A stretch of DNA of 64,000 bases from Flaccisagitta enflata (taxonomy: Eukaryota; Chaetognatha; Sagittoidea; Aphragmophora), in NCBI GenBank assembly GCA_965153355.1, contig OZ231126.1:73036001-73100000 (forward strand), given 5' to 3'. Numbering within the stretch: position 1 is the stretch's first letter; each line of letters begins with the position of its first letter. The notes under the pieces are model-generated. The model had not been told where the DNA came from. It ran no database searches and worked only from the letters and a program-made list of their open reading frames with translations. A program made the translations under genes and the position numbers. Shown one piece after another: positions 48,951-61,170 of this stretch.

Positions 48951-49536
48951 GGTTGCTTTTAAGTTTGATTTTCGATAAAAAGATACAATAAGGAGTCAGT
49001 TCAGTTCAGTTATTTTTGTCCTGCACGCGACTTATAGGTGTTGGCCTTGTTATGAAAGAGGCCCGAGTGAATGAGGCGGTCAAACGCCTTGCTGGCGTCC
49101 AAGAAGGAGCAGTAAACATGGTTACCATTGTTTACATAGTAATTCACCGTTTCTTTGAGACAGTGAATCGCGTGGGCGGTGGAGTGCCTTCGCTTGATGC
49201 CAAATTGGAGAGATGACGTGTTCAAGCTGTCTGAAAATGTCCGTTTGAGTACATGTTCAAACAATTTTTGTCAGCATGGGAGAGATTGTGATGCCGCTAT
49301 AAATGAAGAGACATCACCTTTATCACCTTGTCTATCCTTGATGATCGGAATGATGTATCCATATCGAAACTGTTTTAGAACGAATGAGTGAGAGAGCATG
49401 CTGTTTATGTGCTTGGTCAGTCGCGACAAAAAGTTGTAAGGCGCATATTTGAAATGCTCAGCATGGATTCCATCCTCATCAGCGCATTTTCCGTTCTTGA
49501 GAGAACGGATCACGTCCAACAAAAGTTGAACACTGA

Positions 49537-49819
49537 GGGCGTGTTTCTGGTGGAGACAAACAACGCGTTCCCTCCCGTGAAACGCGATAACAGTGTGAAC
49601 ACATATATAAGAATTTCAACTGTCCCACGAGGGAGTGAGCGAAGTGAGTGAGCGAGCCCATGAACGGAGCGAGCAAGCGAAGCAAGCGGAGCAAAGCAAG
49701 CGGAGCAAAGCGGAGCGCTGCAGAGGGAGTGAGCGGAGTGAGCGGTGCGAGCGAACGAACGTAGCGAGCGACCGAGTGGCCCTTTCAAAGCGCGATCGTC
49801 TTTGACTAGAAACGCCCCC
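49537..49819 (+). mobile_element. GAGC-rich MITE, copy 2, inserted in the LINE
   Basis: Termini GGGCGTGTTTCT and GACTAGAAACGCCCCC. TGA lies on both sides, a possible 3-bp target duplication. The interior matches 38703-38971, with length variation in the GAGCGAAGC run. Confidence 0.85.
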
Positions 49820-50070
49820 TGACTTCATATTGACTGCAATTACAGGGAGACTCGTGGTTTGCATTGAACTCAACAAACTTTCCAGAGAATCGTTTGTTAA
49901 GGTCGTCAACAGATTTCTTGTTGTTTGGCTCGCAGCTAGACTGAAAATTTTTGCTAAAAGCCGTTGCAACAGAATGAAAACTATTTACATAAGAAGACCG
50001 AGAGGGTGAAAGATGTCTATGATTACGCAGAAAAACAGAGACAGAGGAAAAAAAAACAATAAAGGGAGAA

Positions 50071-50227
50071 CAAGGCCGGATAAACGGCTACCGAAGTCGC
50101 GTGCGGGTGGACGGTGTGTCAAGGTGAGTCACCGTCGGTGACCGACTATCCGACCGACCGACCGACCGACCGACCGACCGACCGACCGACCAACATAGCG
50201 GGATGTAGAGTTGCGAGCACGCGACTA
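50071..50227 (+). mobile_element. HLE-1 copy
   Basis: CAAGGCCGGATAAACGGC, CGAAGTCGCGTGCGGGTGG, a pure (CGAC)n core at 50150-50192, AACATAGCGGGATGTAG, then AGTTGCGAGCACGCGACT with an A-run. The distal GCACGCGACT complements the subterminal repeat exactly although the hairpin itself has mismatches. Confidence 0.85.
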
Positions 50228-51166
50228 AAAATACGCTGTACCTGCGCAACCAGATATTAGCCAACTGAGCCATCTGCAAGCTGAGGCATCTGAAATTTTA
50301 TCTAAGGATTTGTGAGACATGACAGATCTATTATATTATTCGCCTCCAACTAGTGCCATGATGAAGAATATCAAGATTCAAAAAGAAAAAGGAAGGAAGG
50401 AAGGAAAAAAGAATATATCTTCATGTATCTTAAGACAGCGTGATTGTTGGAATGTATGAAGGTACAAATTCCGCGTTCAGGTTGCCGATGTCGATGTAAG
50501 GAAAGGAAGAAAGGAAGAAAAGGGCAAGGAAGAAAAGTGAAGGTGACTACGATAAAATAACGGCGGAGCTGCGTGACGCCTTGACGCCAGTGGCAGTAAA
50601 TTCAATCAGGTGCCATTAGCTTATTTTCTAGTCTCAAATTTCTTTCTTTCGCACTCGGAGTCCAACCCCCTTCCTCTCGTTCCAACTTGCCACCCCGCCG
50701 CCAACCCTAGAAAATTTTGTCTTTTGCTTCCCTTTCTCTTTCCTTCATTCTTTTTTCTTTTCTTTTTTTTTCTATCTACCCTGTCATCAAATACAACTGC
50801 AACCAGCAGAACCTTTACTGTGCTTAAATTATATGATGAGGAATTCTTATTTATACTTTCTGTAAGAACATAACCTTGGGTTTATTTTTACAAAATTTCA
50901 AAGCACTGGCTCCAGCGGTATAGTTTCCACATGATACTGAAATTTGACAAAAAAACGAAATTTTCAGCATTTTTTCATGAAAAAGCTGTGCTTATTTCGT
51001 GAAGATGGAGCAAAAATAACCAAATTGGCTAAGAATACTTGATAATTCATCAATCTTTTATATTTTTCAAAATTCTTTGACAATTGAAATGAAATGAAAC
51101 ATTTTCTGACTCAAAACTTGCTTAAACTTGCCTTGCAACCTTTCCACTCATCTATTTATCTACCTC

Positions 51167-51168
<2 letters not shown>
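50228..51168. other. Unassigned sequence
   Basis: Short GGAAGGAAGG and AAGGAAAGAAGG patches near 50390-50540. No gene supported. Confidence 0.5.

Positions 51169-51246
<78 letters not shown>
51169..51246 (+). repeat. (TATC)n microsatellite
   Basis: About 18 TATC units ending exactly at the TA flank of the next MITE. Confidence 0.97.
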
Positions 51247-52483
51247 CAGTAGTTGTCGTATAGACTTGGAAATACGGGGGAATTGATATTTAGAAGATAT
51301 TTAAACATAAGTAGATGATATTTGGAATATAAACTAATTGAAGGATGCTTTATTGATGATAGGTGTCGGTTACCATGGAAACATATTTCCATGTACTCTC
51401 ACTAAAATATCACTATTTTGAAAAACTTTTTGTGGGAACATCGTTTAAAATAAAATAAGCTACAATTTTCCCACGATATGTTCTGTAAGAATGTCCCACG
51501 TTTAGCTATTGCTATGGAGCGTAACTATGTGACTTGGACAACATTACATTACAACCAAAAATAGGATAAGGACAAGAACCTTGGGAGCTCTTACTGGCGT
51601 TTCATGCGCACCCCTCACAGCAATCCTTAGAATTATCAAAAATCCATCTTAACCCTTTCCAAAGAGTGGCTTAACAGATGCAAATCAACAGCAAGAAAAA
51701 ACTACAATTGTCAGCTATTCATAAAATGTGCAAGTAACAAGAAAGAGTACCAGATTTGTGTGCTGATTTGAGACCCATGCATCTCTCACACCTATCTGAT
51801 CTTCCCATTATAAAATACTCATAACATCCATAACCTCAAATCAACATTTTGCCCACAAATTGAGAATAAACCACCAAGTCACTCTGAGTCAACCCCAAAC
51901 TCTCAATTATAGTAACTAACATTTATCCAGATTTGAGCAAAAAAGATTACCAAAGGATAAGTACATTATCAAAAGACAATGTAGTTACCAAAGGCAATGT
52001 TTTGAAGAAACCATATCATAAAGGCAAGAATTGAGAGTCAACCTTACTGGGACCACCAGCATTTTTAACCAGGGTCTTAAACTATATGACTTGGACAACA
52101 TTACATAACAACAAAAACAGAATTAGGACAAGAGCCTTGGGAGCTCTTACTGGTGTTTCATGCGCACCCCTCACAGCTATCCTTAGAATTATCAAAAATC
52201 CATGTGTGACAGCCCTGAGATGTTGCTTAGCAACCTGTAAACAAGCGATATTCTTACAGAACGTATTGTTGGAAAATTGTAGCAAATCTGATTCTAAGAA
52301 ATGTTCCCTCAAAAATTTCTGAAAATATTGATATTTTTGCTGGAAAACATAAAGCATCCTTTTATTAGTTTATATTCTAAATATCAGTGTTTTATGAAAG
52401 TTGAAACAACATTGCCCTTACATGTTTACTTGTTTTCCTGATATGAATTCCCCCGTACTTCCATGTCTAGACGACATCTACTG
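51247..52483. mobile_element. Tc1/mariner-like MITE, 1.24 kb
   Basis: Left CAGTAGTTGTCGTATAGAC, TTGGAAATACGGGGGAATT; right complement AATTCCCCCGTACTTCCATG, TCTAGACGACATCTACTG. Flanked by TA. Subterminal ATAAAGCATCCTTTTATTAG is also inverted. An internal block containing GTGACTTGGACAACATTACA and GGGAGCTCTTACTGG is present twice (about 51528 and 52086). No transposase frame. Confidence 0.85.
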
Positions 52484-52499
52484 TATCCATCAAAACGTC

Positions 52500-52814
<315 letters not shown>

Positions 52815-52865
52815 CGTCTTCCTGCGGGAACCATCTAATCAAATGCCTCCCATTACACGTTCTTG

Positions 52866-52871
<6 letters not shown>

Positions 52872-52950
<79 letters not shown>

Positions 52951-52966
52951 CTCTCTCTCTCTCTCC
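52872..52966 (+). repeat. (TC)n microsatellite
   Basis: About 47 units with two interruptions. Confidence 0.97.
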
Positions 52967-53099
52967 TAGTGCCAATCCAAAGCTGCCGCCAAATGACGTC
53001 TTGGAAAATGCCGGACCCCGTGGAGGAAAAAAAGAAGACAGCCGAGAGAGACAGGAACATAGAAATTCAAGTAAGAATGAATGAAACTTGAATGCGAGG

Positions 53100-53494
53100 A
53101 AGAAAGAGGCAAAAAAGGTGTTAACAAAAGAAAAGGAAGGATAGAAAGAAAGAAAGAAAGAAAGAAGAAAGAAAGAAAGAAAGAAAAGAAAGAAAGAAGT
53201 GAAAGAAAGTGAAAAAATAAAGAAAGAAGAAGAAAAGAAGAAAAGAAGAAAGAAGAAAGAAAGAAAGAAGAAGAAGAAGAAAAGAAAGAAAGAAAGAAAG
53301 AAAGAAAAAAAAAAAGAAAGAGATAGGAAAAAGTGGAAGAAAAAAGAAGAAAAGTAGAAGAAAAAAAGAAAGAAAGAAAAAAGAAGAAAGAAGGAAAGAA
53401 GGAAAGAAGGAAGAAAGAAAGAAAGAAAAGAATAAAGTGAAAAAGAAAGAAAGTGAAAAAGAAATAAAGAAAGAAAGAAAGAAAGAAAGATAAA

Positions 53495-53526
<32 letters not shown>

Positions 53527-53660
53527 CAGAAAGACAGAAAGCGAAAAAGAAAGAATGAGAAAAAGAAGGAAAGAACAAAAGAAAAATTGGTAGAAAGACA
53601 AGAAAGAAGGAAAGAGAGAAATGAGGGAATGAATAAATGAATAAACAAATAAATGAATGA
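53100..53660 (+). repeat. Degenerate (GAAA)n array
   Basis: GAAA tetramers mixed with GAA and AAAGTG, ending in AATAAATGAATGA units. Long minus-strand S/F/L frames are artefacts. Confidence 0.95.
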
Positions 53661-53816
53661 ACGAGTAAAAGAATAGTTGAATTAATATATTTCAACTGAG
53701 AAATGTGCTGATCTTTTTTTCACAAAAAAAACCTTTATCGTTCAATCAATCAATTAATCAATCAATAAATAAACAAGATATTGAACAAGTATACAGAAGC
53801 TCGATAAAGAACGGGG

Positions 53817-54040
53817 AAACAAAACCGGATACCGGACCAATAAAAGTCGCTTGCGGCTGGGCAGGGACAGCAATGCAGGTGGGCAGGGGCAGTCATGTGG
53901 GTGAGCAGGGGCTATGATGTGGTTCGCTAGTGACATGCAGTAATGCCTACAACTCACTATATGTTTGATTATGCGTTATGGACGGACGGACCTCTGACGG
54001 ATTGACACACCCTCTTGTAGTGTCACTTGGTAGGCGACTG
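53817..54040 (+). mobile_element. Diverged HLE-1 copy
   Basis: AAACCGGATACCGG, AAAGTCGCTTGCGGCTGGGC, AGGTGGGCAGGGGCAG (twice), GGACGGACGGACC, CCCTCTTGTAGTGTCACTTG, GTAGGCGACTGAAAAA. Confidence 0.65.
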
Positions 54041-54091
54041 AAAAAAGGAAAACAAAGAAAGGGCGTGAAATGAAGAGAACGAGAGAGAATG

Positions 54092-54094
<3 letters not shown>

Positions 54095-54138
<44 letters not shown>
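54095..54138 (+). repeat. (GA)n microsatellite
   Basis: About 22 GA units. Confidence 0.96.
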
Positions 54139-54140
<2 letters not shown>

Positions 54141-54279
54141 ATCAGTCTCACCTTTTCTTGATTACGTGAGATTTTGTACTTGGATCTGGCGAAAGAAATC
54201 CTGACACAGTCTCAGCTGGTTGATCACGGAAAGAAGGAGTGGCAAACAACAGCAAAATGCCTGCAGCAATTGCAGAAGA

Positions 54280-54280
54280 A

Positions 54281-54325
<45 letters not shown>

Positions 54326-54370
54326 TAAACAGACAGACAGACAGATAAACAGACAGACGTAGACAGACAG
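54280..54370 (+). repeat. (GA)n and (CAGA)n microsatellite
   Basis: About 12 GA units, then CAGA tetramers with ATAAACAGACAG interruptions. Confidence 0.95.
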
Positions 54371-54586
54371 ACTGCGAGGAATATAGAGGATCCTTAAAAA
54401 CTGCCATGGTTTGACCGGTAGTAATAAATGATGTTTATTCACACAGAAGATTGGGTAGTTGGTGGGTTCAATTAAAGACATGATTGATAGTCAGAACACA
54501 CAGATTCAACACAAGATGACAGATTACAGTCAGATAAGATGCGTACAAAATGGCGAAGAAAGGTCTGGAATCGGCAGGTTGAATTG

Positions 54587-55035
54587 CTACAAAGGCTGTA
54601 GAATCAGCTTTATCACGGAAACTTTGATTTCCGCAGATTGAACTGGTACAGAGGCTGCCGCAGTGGCAGCATCGGCCTTGTAACTAAAGCTTTGATTGGA
54701 AGTGGCTATCACAGTTTTGGTTGAATAAGTGACTGTAGCTCTGGCAGGGGCGGAAGCTGCGGCAGCACTAGCAGCAGCGAAAATGTCACGAAAACCTGTG
54801 GGGTGACACCCCGGGTGAGGGGGGAAGTAAGTGACAGTAGCTATGGCAGGGGCGGAAGCTGCGGCAGTACTAGTGAGGCAGTAACGGAAGCGTTGCTGAA
54901 GGGTTATCCTGTGGGGTGAAGGGTGAGTAAGTGACTGTAGCTCTGCCATGGCAGAGACGGTAGCTGCTTGAAAACTAGCAGTGGCGAAAACGTTGGGAAA
55001 GGGTTATTATTCCCATCGTCTTGCGGGGTGAGGGA
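54587..55035 (-). repeat. Roughly 100-bp tandem repeat, Ala/Ser-rich in one frame
   Basis: GTAAGTGAC(T/A)GTAGCT, GGCAGGGGCGGAAGCTGCGG, CGAAAA and GGGGTGA recur at about 54728, 54832 and 54928. In one minus-strand frame units read ASAPA(R/I)ATVTY. A coding origin cannot be excluded but there is no domain and frames break between units. Confidence 0.6.
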
Positions 55036-56300
55036 GCCATGGAAAAGGTCAGTTTTGCGGAATTGAATCGTTCCCTTAGCGCCAGATATGGGAGCAAAGG
55101 GCGTTTGATGCTCTCCAGATGACTTTATGAAGGAAATCACTTTCAGGAAAATGTTATGGTTTGATAGTTTAAGGTTAGAGGAATAATCAACAGATGAACC
55201 ATTTATTACCGATTGATACAATACAAAACACAAATAAACAGTTCTCCATTTCTGGCCAGATGTGTCTGTGGTGACGTAAATGAATGATAAAACAAGCCTT
55301 TTGCAGATGTTTCGTAAAATGATTTGTACCTTGCACCCGAATGGTCTATGATTTGACTAAGCTTATTTATGATGGCGAATGTCAAGAAAGGGCAAGTGGG
55401 CAGGGGTAGAATTGGCCATTTTTTAAATGATTCAAATTCCACAAAACTATACATCACTGTGTAGCTGATGAAGTAACATTTACCAATCCATAGAAGAATT
55501 TTGTTAACTGAGCTCATTTTTCATGCAAATTCAAGCATATTGTAGCAGAAAAATCACTATGAGAAAATTCTTTACCTAAATTATGTTTTAACGCAATAGT
55601 GTGAGGATGTTTCATGGAAAAAAAAATTGAAATTTGCACCTTTTTTGGTTGGTTGGGCAGCGCGGTAAAAATTTGTTCCGCCAAGCTCTTCTTCATACTA
55701 GTTATGTAGATACTCTTCAACAACGTTCATGCAAAATTTCAGCCAAAACGGCAAACTCATTCAAAAGTTATGCCACTTTTTCATTTTTTCAGCTGGTAGG
55801 TTGGTTGGGCTGGTTAGACTCATCTTCAGAATACCAAATTTTTTCTCCTGATCTCTTTTGGTAAAGTCTGTTTCCTGCAAAAGATCATGGGTATAGCTCA
55901 AAGGGTTCATGAGATATGGACATTTTTGTAAATTGGACAAATTGTATCTCTTCAAAGTCCGCAAAATCTTGACTCTCACAAAGAAAATAACTACGATGAT
56001 GGTCCGATGAGCGTATTAATCCTGCAACACTTTCAGGACCAACAAAATATAAAATTTCATTGTGAATGAACGCCTTCAAATTTTCCTGTGATTTATACCT
56101 TGCACAGGTGTAAAGTCATACAAACGTAAAACGTAAACGTGAAACCTGAATATCTCCGAACCATTTGATTCATATATAATGTATCTGAAGCTTGGGCTAA
56201 CGTAGATGGGTAGAAAGTCGATAAAACAATATCACGTGTAACTGCAATCAAATTACTTATTGATATAGCGTTCATTTCAAAAACTAACACAAAGCAAAGA
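55036..56300. other. Unassigned sequence
   Basis: Several GGTTGGTTGGG motifs (about 55647, 55800). No gene supported. Confidence 0.4.
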
Positions 56301-56304
56301 CAAA

Positions 56305-57000
56305 CTGCGCGTGACACATGAAATAGACAAAACACGTGACACATCAAAAAGACAAAACACGTGACACATCAAAAAGACAAAACACGTGACACATTAAAAA
56401 GACAAAACACGTGACACATCCAAGAGACGAAACACGTGACACATGAAAAAGACAAAACACGTGACACATGAAAAAGACAAAACACGTGACACATCCAAGA
56501 GACGAAACACGTGACACATCCAAGAGACGAAACACGTGACACATCAAAAAGACAAAACATGTGACACATCAAAAATACAAAACACGTGACACATCAAAAA
56601 AACAAAACATGTGACACATCCAAGAGACAAAACACGGGACACATACAAAACACAAAATACGTGACACATCAAAAAGACAAAACATGTGACACATCAAAAA
56701 GACAAAACATGTGACACATCAAAAAGACAATACACGTAACACATCCAAGAGACAAAACATGTGACACATCCAAGTGACGAAACACACGACACATCAAAAA
56801 GACAAAACATGTGACACATCAAAAAGACAAAACACGTGACACATCAAAAAGTCAAAAACATGTGACACATCCCAGAGACAAAACATGTGACACATCCAAG
56901 AGACGAAACACGTGACACATCAAAAAGACAAACCACGTGACATATCCAAGAGACGAAACATGTGACACATCCAAGAGACGAAACATGTGACACAACCGAG
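56305..57000 (+). repeat. 25-bp minisatellite carrying CACGTG/CATGTG
   Basis: Roughly 28 units: GTGACACATC, AAAAAGACAAAACAC (25 bp in all), with CCAAGAGACGAAACAC variants intermixed. Unit junctions create the palindrome CACGTG or CATGTG. Minus-strand CHVFCLFDVSR frames are artefacts. Confidence 0.95.
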
Positions 57001-58420
57001 AGAGACAATGCGATGGAAGAAAAAAGCAAAACGATACGCCGTTGTATGTCAGAAGATATTCTCTTTTTTATCTCGATTAAAAAGATGATACAAGACAGAC
57101 ACTTGAGTCTACCTGCGCTCGTGTCTGACGCAGATAATGCCATGAACCTACGACATACGGTAACTTGAAACAAAGTCTGAGAGAAAAAGGAACGACAACG
57201 TGCAGAACAACACGTGCCATTGTTGGCTGATGTGACCGAAACGTGAAGGGATAGACGGACGGACAGACGGACGGACGGACGGACAAATCTAGCAATCGAC
57301 CGTTGCTTTGATGTATCATAAATGTTGCAGCAGGAAAAAAAAGTGAATTTTACTTTGTTTTTGTTTTTGTTTTATTTTAACAATATCTTTAGATATCACG
57401 ATTCTTTGATCTTTTTGAAAAAACATTTGAATCTTTCATGCTCTAACGGGTGGTCCTCCGAAGCAAGCTTTTTTTCCTCTGTAACACCTGTCTCACAATT
57501 ATTGATAATGCTTCATTGAGGGAAAAACCATAGAAGATATATGATAATACTCATGAGATTTGAACTGAAGTGAGCCAGAACATCATATTAAAAAGTTTGA
57601 TTGACGAGAAGTCAACACAACCTGTTTGGACCACTCTTCTGAAGGAGCAATTCAGAATCAGAGTACTAAAATTTCATGAATTTTACCAGAAATTTTCAAC
57701 ATAAGGAATAAAATGAAATATCTCATATTGGCTAAAATATTCAACGGATTTGGATAAAATTTGAGTCATAAATACTATGAATCATGATTGTTATCCGCCT
57801 AAAATCTTGTGCAAATTGGACATGATCTTCATAGGTTTTTGCAATCTCAAAATTGTCAAATTTTTTTGATTGGAAGAAAACTTAGTGGATGGAGGAGGGA
57901 CGCTCACAGGACTTTCTATCAGTTTGATTGTTTTGATTTTAACAAAAAGTCGAATAAGTATTATTTTCTGTATAAATAATTCATGTAAGATGATAATTGG
58001 TGTATAGAAGTTTTTTTCATGAGAGAAATGTTGAATTCTTAACTCCTGATTACATCCAGTATCAATAATTGTGAGACAGGTGTTACTTATAATTTTTGTT
58101 GGTCTTTGCATATCAAATGAAAACAGAGATGAAAATGTACCTAATGAAAGAGAAGAAAAGGAAAAAGTAAAGGTGAAAGAAAAAAAATGAATAGAAAAAG
58201 AGTAAAACGAAATGAGATTATGGAAAACAAGGCAAGAAAAAAAGAAGAAAGGGAAAAAAGGAAAAAAAAATAGACAGAAAGGGGAGGTAGGGAATAAGAA
58301 GCATTTGTGTGGCTGAGAGTTCGCGAAAGAAAGAACGGAAATACACGCTCTCTGGAGATGTTCATGACCTGCATTTTTTTCTAGCTTAGAGAGAGGAAGA
58401 CGTATCACCTTTACTTCCTT
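57001..58420. other. Unassigned sequence
   Basis: A short GGAC run near 57255-57285 may be an HLE-1 core remnant. AACACCTGTCTCACAATTAT at about 57484 is mirrored at about 58064. 58140-58280 is A/G-rich. No gene supported. Confidence 0.45.
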
Positions 58421-58424
58421 TTCT

Positions 58425-58718
<294 letters not shown>

Positions 58719-58933
58719 AATTCCCCGTTTGGGTGCTTCACATAGCAAAAGTTGGGAATTTCCTTTCACCCACTTTATCTTATGTTAAGGGTTTTATCTA
58801 ATAACCTTTACATTTTTTTAACCATAAATTGTTTATCTTTGTTTTTTTAAATTATATTGTAGGTCCTAATTTGCATAATGCAGTAAGAAAAGTCAATATA
58901 CTGATATGTTTTAAAAGAGCTATCAAAAATTTT

Positions 58934-59308
58934 TAGTCGCGTGCACGCGACTCTACACCTTGAAATATTTTCGAATTCTTTATCGTTTTTAACGTTTCTT
59001 AACATGTTTTGGCATTTTTTAACAATTTTTTACATTCTTTAACATTTTTTAATGTTTTTTAACATTTTTTAACATTTTCTAACATTTCTTAAAATTTAAC
59101 CTTTTTTAACATTTCTAAAGTTTTTTTAACATTTTTAAACATTCTCTTACATTTTTCAACATTTTTCAACATTTTTTAACATTTTTTAACATTTTTTAAC
59201 ATTTTTTAACTTTTTTAAACTTTTCTTAATATTCTTAATATTTCAACATGTTTCTGCTCTATTGTTTGTCATTTCCCGACGCACGCGACTGTTGCCCTTT
59301 TGGGCTTG
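58934..59308 (-). mobile_element. HLE-1 copy with (AACATTTTTT)n interior and no GTCN core
   Basis: Perfect hairpin AGTCGCGTGCACGCGACT, CTACACCTTG, then about 25 TTTTTTAACA units (59010-59225), and the 5' end GACGCACGCGACTGTTGCCC, GGGCTTG. The interior GTCN core is replaced. Confidence 0.8.
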
Positions 59309-59728
59309 TTCTTCTACGAAGCACTGTTTATCTACTCTAAGTAAGCTCTGATATAAATCATACTCCGAAAGCAAAGTCTATACTTTTAAATACTAAGATT
59401 CTCTGAAATAGATAGATTGTTTGTTTAATAAAAAAAACTACTGTACACAGGATTTTGTTGAATTCTGGGATTCCTGTGAGAATTTCAAAGGCAAAAAAAA
59501 AAAGAAGGAATTTTGAATAAAGAAAAATGCTGATCGTAATGATTTTTGATTCTTCCAAATAGGTAAGTAGAGTGAAACGATACTCCATAAATGTGATGCA
59601 CCCAAATCCCCCATCTCCCTTTGATCCTTTCTTTCTCGTTTTCGCCGGAAGCATTTTGTCGGCTTGAAAAGGTACGAGATTGAAGAAAGAAAAATTGCAA
59701 AAGCAAGTTGAAGATGATTGCAAAAGAG
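59309..59728. other. Unassigned sequence
   Basis: No supported feature. Confidence 0.5.
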
Positions 59729-59831
<103 letters not shown>

Positions 59832-59967
59832 GACACCCCTTCCCAAAGGAGGAGATGAAAACTGGCTTGTTGGTGAATGCAATTTGGTTGATTTTCCTGA
59901 TACTTCACCTCTCACAAGCCACATCTAACGTACGCCGTAAAAAAATCCGTTCGTCAGTCCGTCCCTA

Positions 59968-60030
59968 GTGGGTGAGTGAGTGAGTGAGTGAGTGAGTGAG
60001 TGAGTGAGTGAGTGAGTGATTGAGTGGGCG
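59968..60030 (+). repeat. (GTGA)n microsatellite
   Basis: About 14 GTGA tetramers with one TTGA. Confidence 0.95.
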
Positions 60031-60530
60031 AGCGTTTGGAACGGGTGAGCTGAGGTTGTGTTGCAGCCGCGGTTTTAGTAAATCAATAGCTGTCGTGATG
60101 TAAAAAGATGTTTCATGAAGACCACAAATGTTAAATGGCTATGTATTGCCTAGTTGCGGTTGGGACAACCGACCATCCAATTTTGACAGTAAAAGGGTAG
60201 CGTGAGGTTCGCATTTGCGAACAAAAGTTTTCTTTAAAAGGTGTTTGTGTTTTTGTATATTGATGTTTCTTATGTTTAGTAATGGTAAGTGTTTATTCGT
60301 TATGTTCACTACAGAGAAATTTCGTTCAAAGTGGTAACAAATTTATTACAAACATTAAAATAATGTTTAAAAATTGACATCTTATTTAGCCGGTAAATTA
60401 TCACGTTTTCTGAGACCATCTTTGGCCGAGAAAAAAGAACCGTGTCAGGCTCTTGGCTAATGACCAAAAAGGTCGCGGTCCGTGATGGAGACATCAGCGA
60501 ACCGCATTGTTGAACTTCAGTCTCTTAAAA
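60031..60530. other. Unassigned sequence
   Basis: No supported feature. Confidence 0.5.
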
Positions 60531-60644
60531 AGAAAAAGAAAGAAAGAAAAAAAGAAAAAAGAAAGAAAAAAGAAAGAAAGTAAGAAAGAAAGAAAGAAAG
60601 TAAGAAAGTAAAGATGAAAAGAAAGAAGAAAGAAAGAAGAAAGA
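60530..60644 (+). repeat. (GAAA)n tract
   Basis: GAAA with GTAA and AAAAAG variants. Confidence 0.92.
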
Positions 60645-60797
60645 AGCCAGTCCGGCGCTGGTGCAATATCTGCGTCAGTATGAAGAGGCGCTAACGGACC
60701 GACGGACGCGGACGGACAGACGGACGGACGGATGGATGAACAGACAGCCAGACGGACGGACGGACAGACCCTCTTATAGAGATGCGATGACGCATCT
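60645..60797 (+). mobile_element. HLE-1 variant copy, AGATGCG hairpin type
   Basis: CCAGTCCGGCGCTGG, a (GGAC)n core, ACAGACCCTCTTATAG, and terminal hairpin AGATGCGATGACGCATCT followed by an A-rich tract. Shares the CCTCTTATAGAG element with the 2038 copy. Confidence 0.65.
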
Positions 60798-60804
60798 ACG
60801 CACG

Positions 60805-61102
60805 AAAAAAGAAGAAAGGAAAAAAAAGAAGAAGAAGAAAAGAAAGAAAAAGAAGAAAGTAGAGAAGAAGAAAGAAAGAAGAAAGAAAGAAAGAAAGAAA
60901 GAAGAGAAAGAAAGAAAGAGAAGAGAAAGAAACAGAGAAAAAAAAGATGAAGAAGCAAGAAAGAAGAAAGAAGAAGAAAGAAAGAAGAAAGAAGAAAGAA
61001 GAAAGAAAGAAAGAGAGAAGAAGAAAGAAAGAAAGAAAGAAAAGAAAGAAAGAAGAAAGAAGAAAGAAAAAGAAAGAAAAAAGAAAAAAGAAAAGAAAGG
61101 AA

Positions 61103-61142
<40 letters not shown>

Positions 61143-61170
61143 AAAAAAGAAAAAGAAAGAAAGGAAGGAC
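60805..61170 (+). repeat. Degenerate (GAAA)n/(GAA)n array
   Basis: Purine-only for more than 300 bp. KKERK and SFFLS frames are artefacts. Confidence 0.96.

Larger units (their letters stand above)
46996..49049 (-). mobile_element. HLE-1 copy expanded to about 2 kb, inserted in the LINE
   Basis: Plus-strand: perfect hairpin AGTCGCGTGCACGCGACT, CTACAACCCGCTCTGTCGG, a (GGTC)n core, AACACTTTGC, then GGTCATTTTT units (about 47090-48190), a short AGTCTGCTGGTTTA zone, GTCTGGTTTGA 11-bp units (about 48310-48950), and the 5' end GCACGCGACTTATAGG, TTGGCCTTG. Flanking LINE codons join HSGLFHK to MIEKNLPE with no obvious duplication, so insertion was between T residues. Confidence 0.88.
46132..49975 (-). 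pseudogene. Second LINE reverse transcriptase, broken and split by two insertions
   Basis: From the N-terminal side: about 49850-49975 reads as a pre-RT region (FSKNFQSSCEPNNKKSVDDL). A MITE interrupts at 49537-49819. 49271-49536 has RSLKNGKCADEDGIHAEHFK and YGYIIPIIKDRQGD. After two single-base shifts, 49054-49270 has LFEHVLKRTF, HSTAHAIHCLKE and motif A SFLDASKAFDRL (49073-49087). HLE-1 occupies 46996-49049. Then 46722-46995 has PVIAGVRQGGVLSPDFYSLY and YADDL (46737-46748). An in-frame TAG follows TLL, and one base is missing in the KKTKAL region. 46372-46640 (LDGSTIEWIDRWNYLGVTLV) and 46132-46335 (FNYSWRESVTDLQHALG) are the thumb and C-terminal parts. Catalytic aspartates are kept but the ORF is dead. 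It differs clearly from the 19.8-23.7 kb LINE. Confidence 0.85.

Noticed and set aside
56344-57173. Cys-rich repeat protein (VSRVLSFSCVTCFVSW)
   Set aside because: Produced by the 25-bp minisatellite; frames cycle and end at array edges.
57240-57300. HLE-1 copy at the GGAC run
   Set aside because: Only the microsatellite core is visible; neither CAAGGCC nor a terminal hairpin is present.
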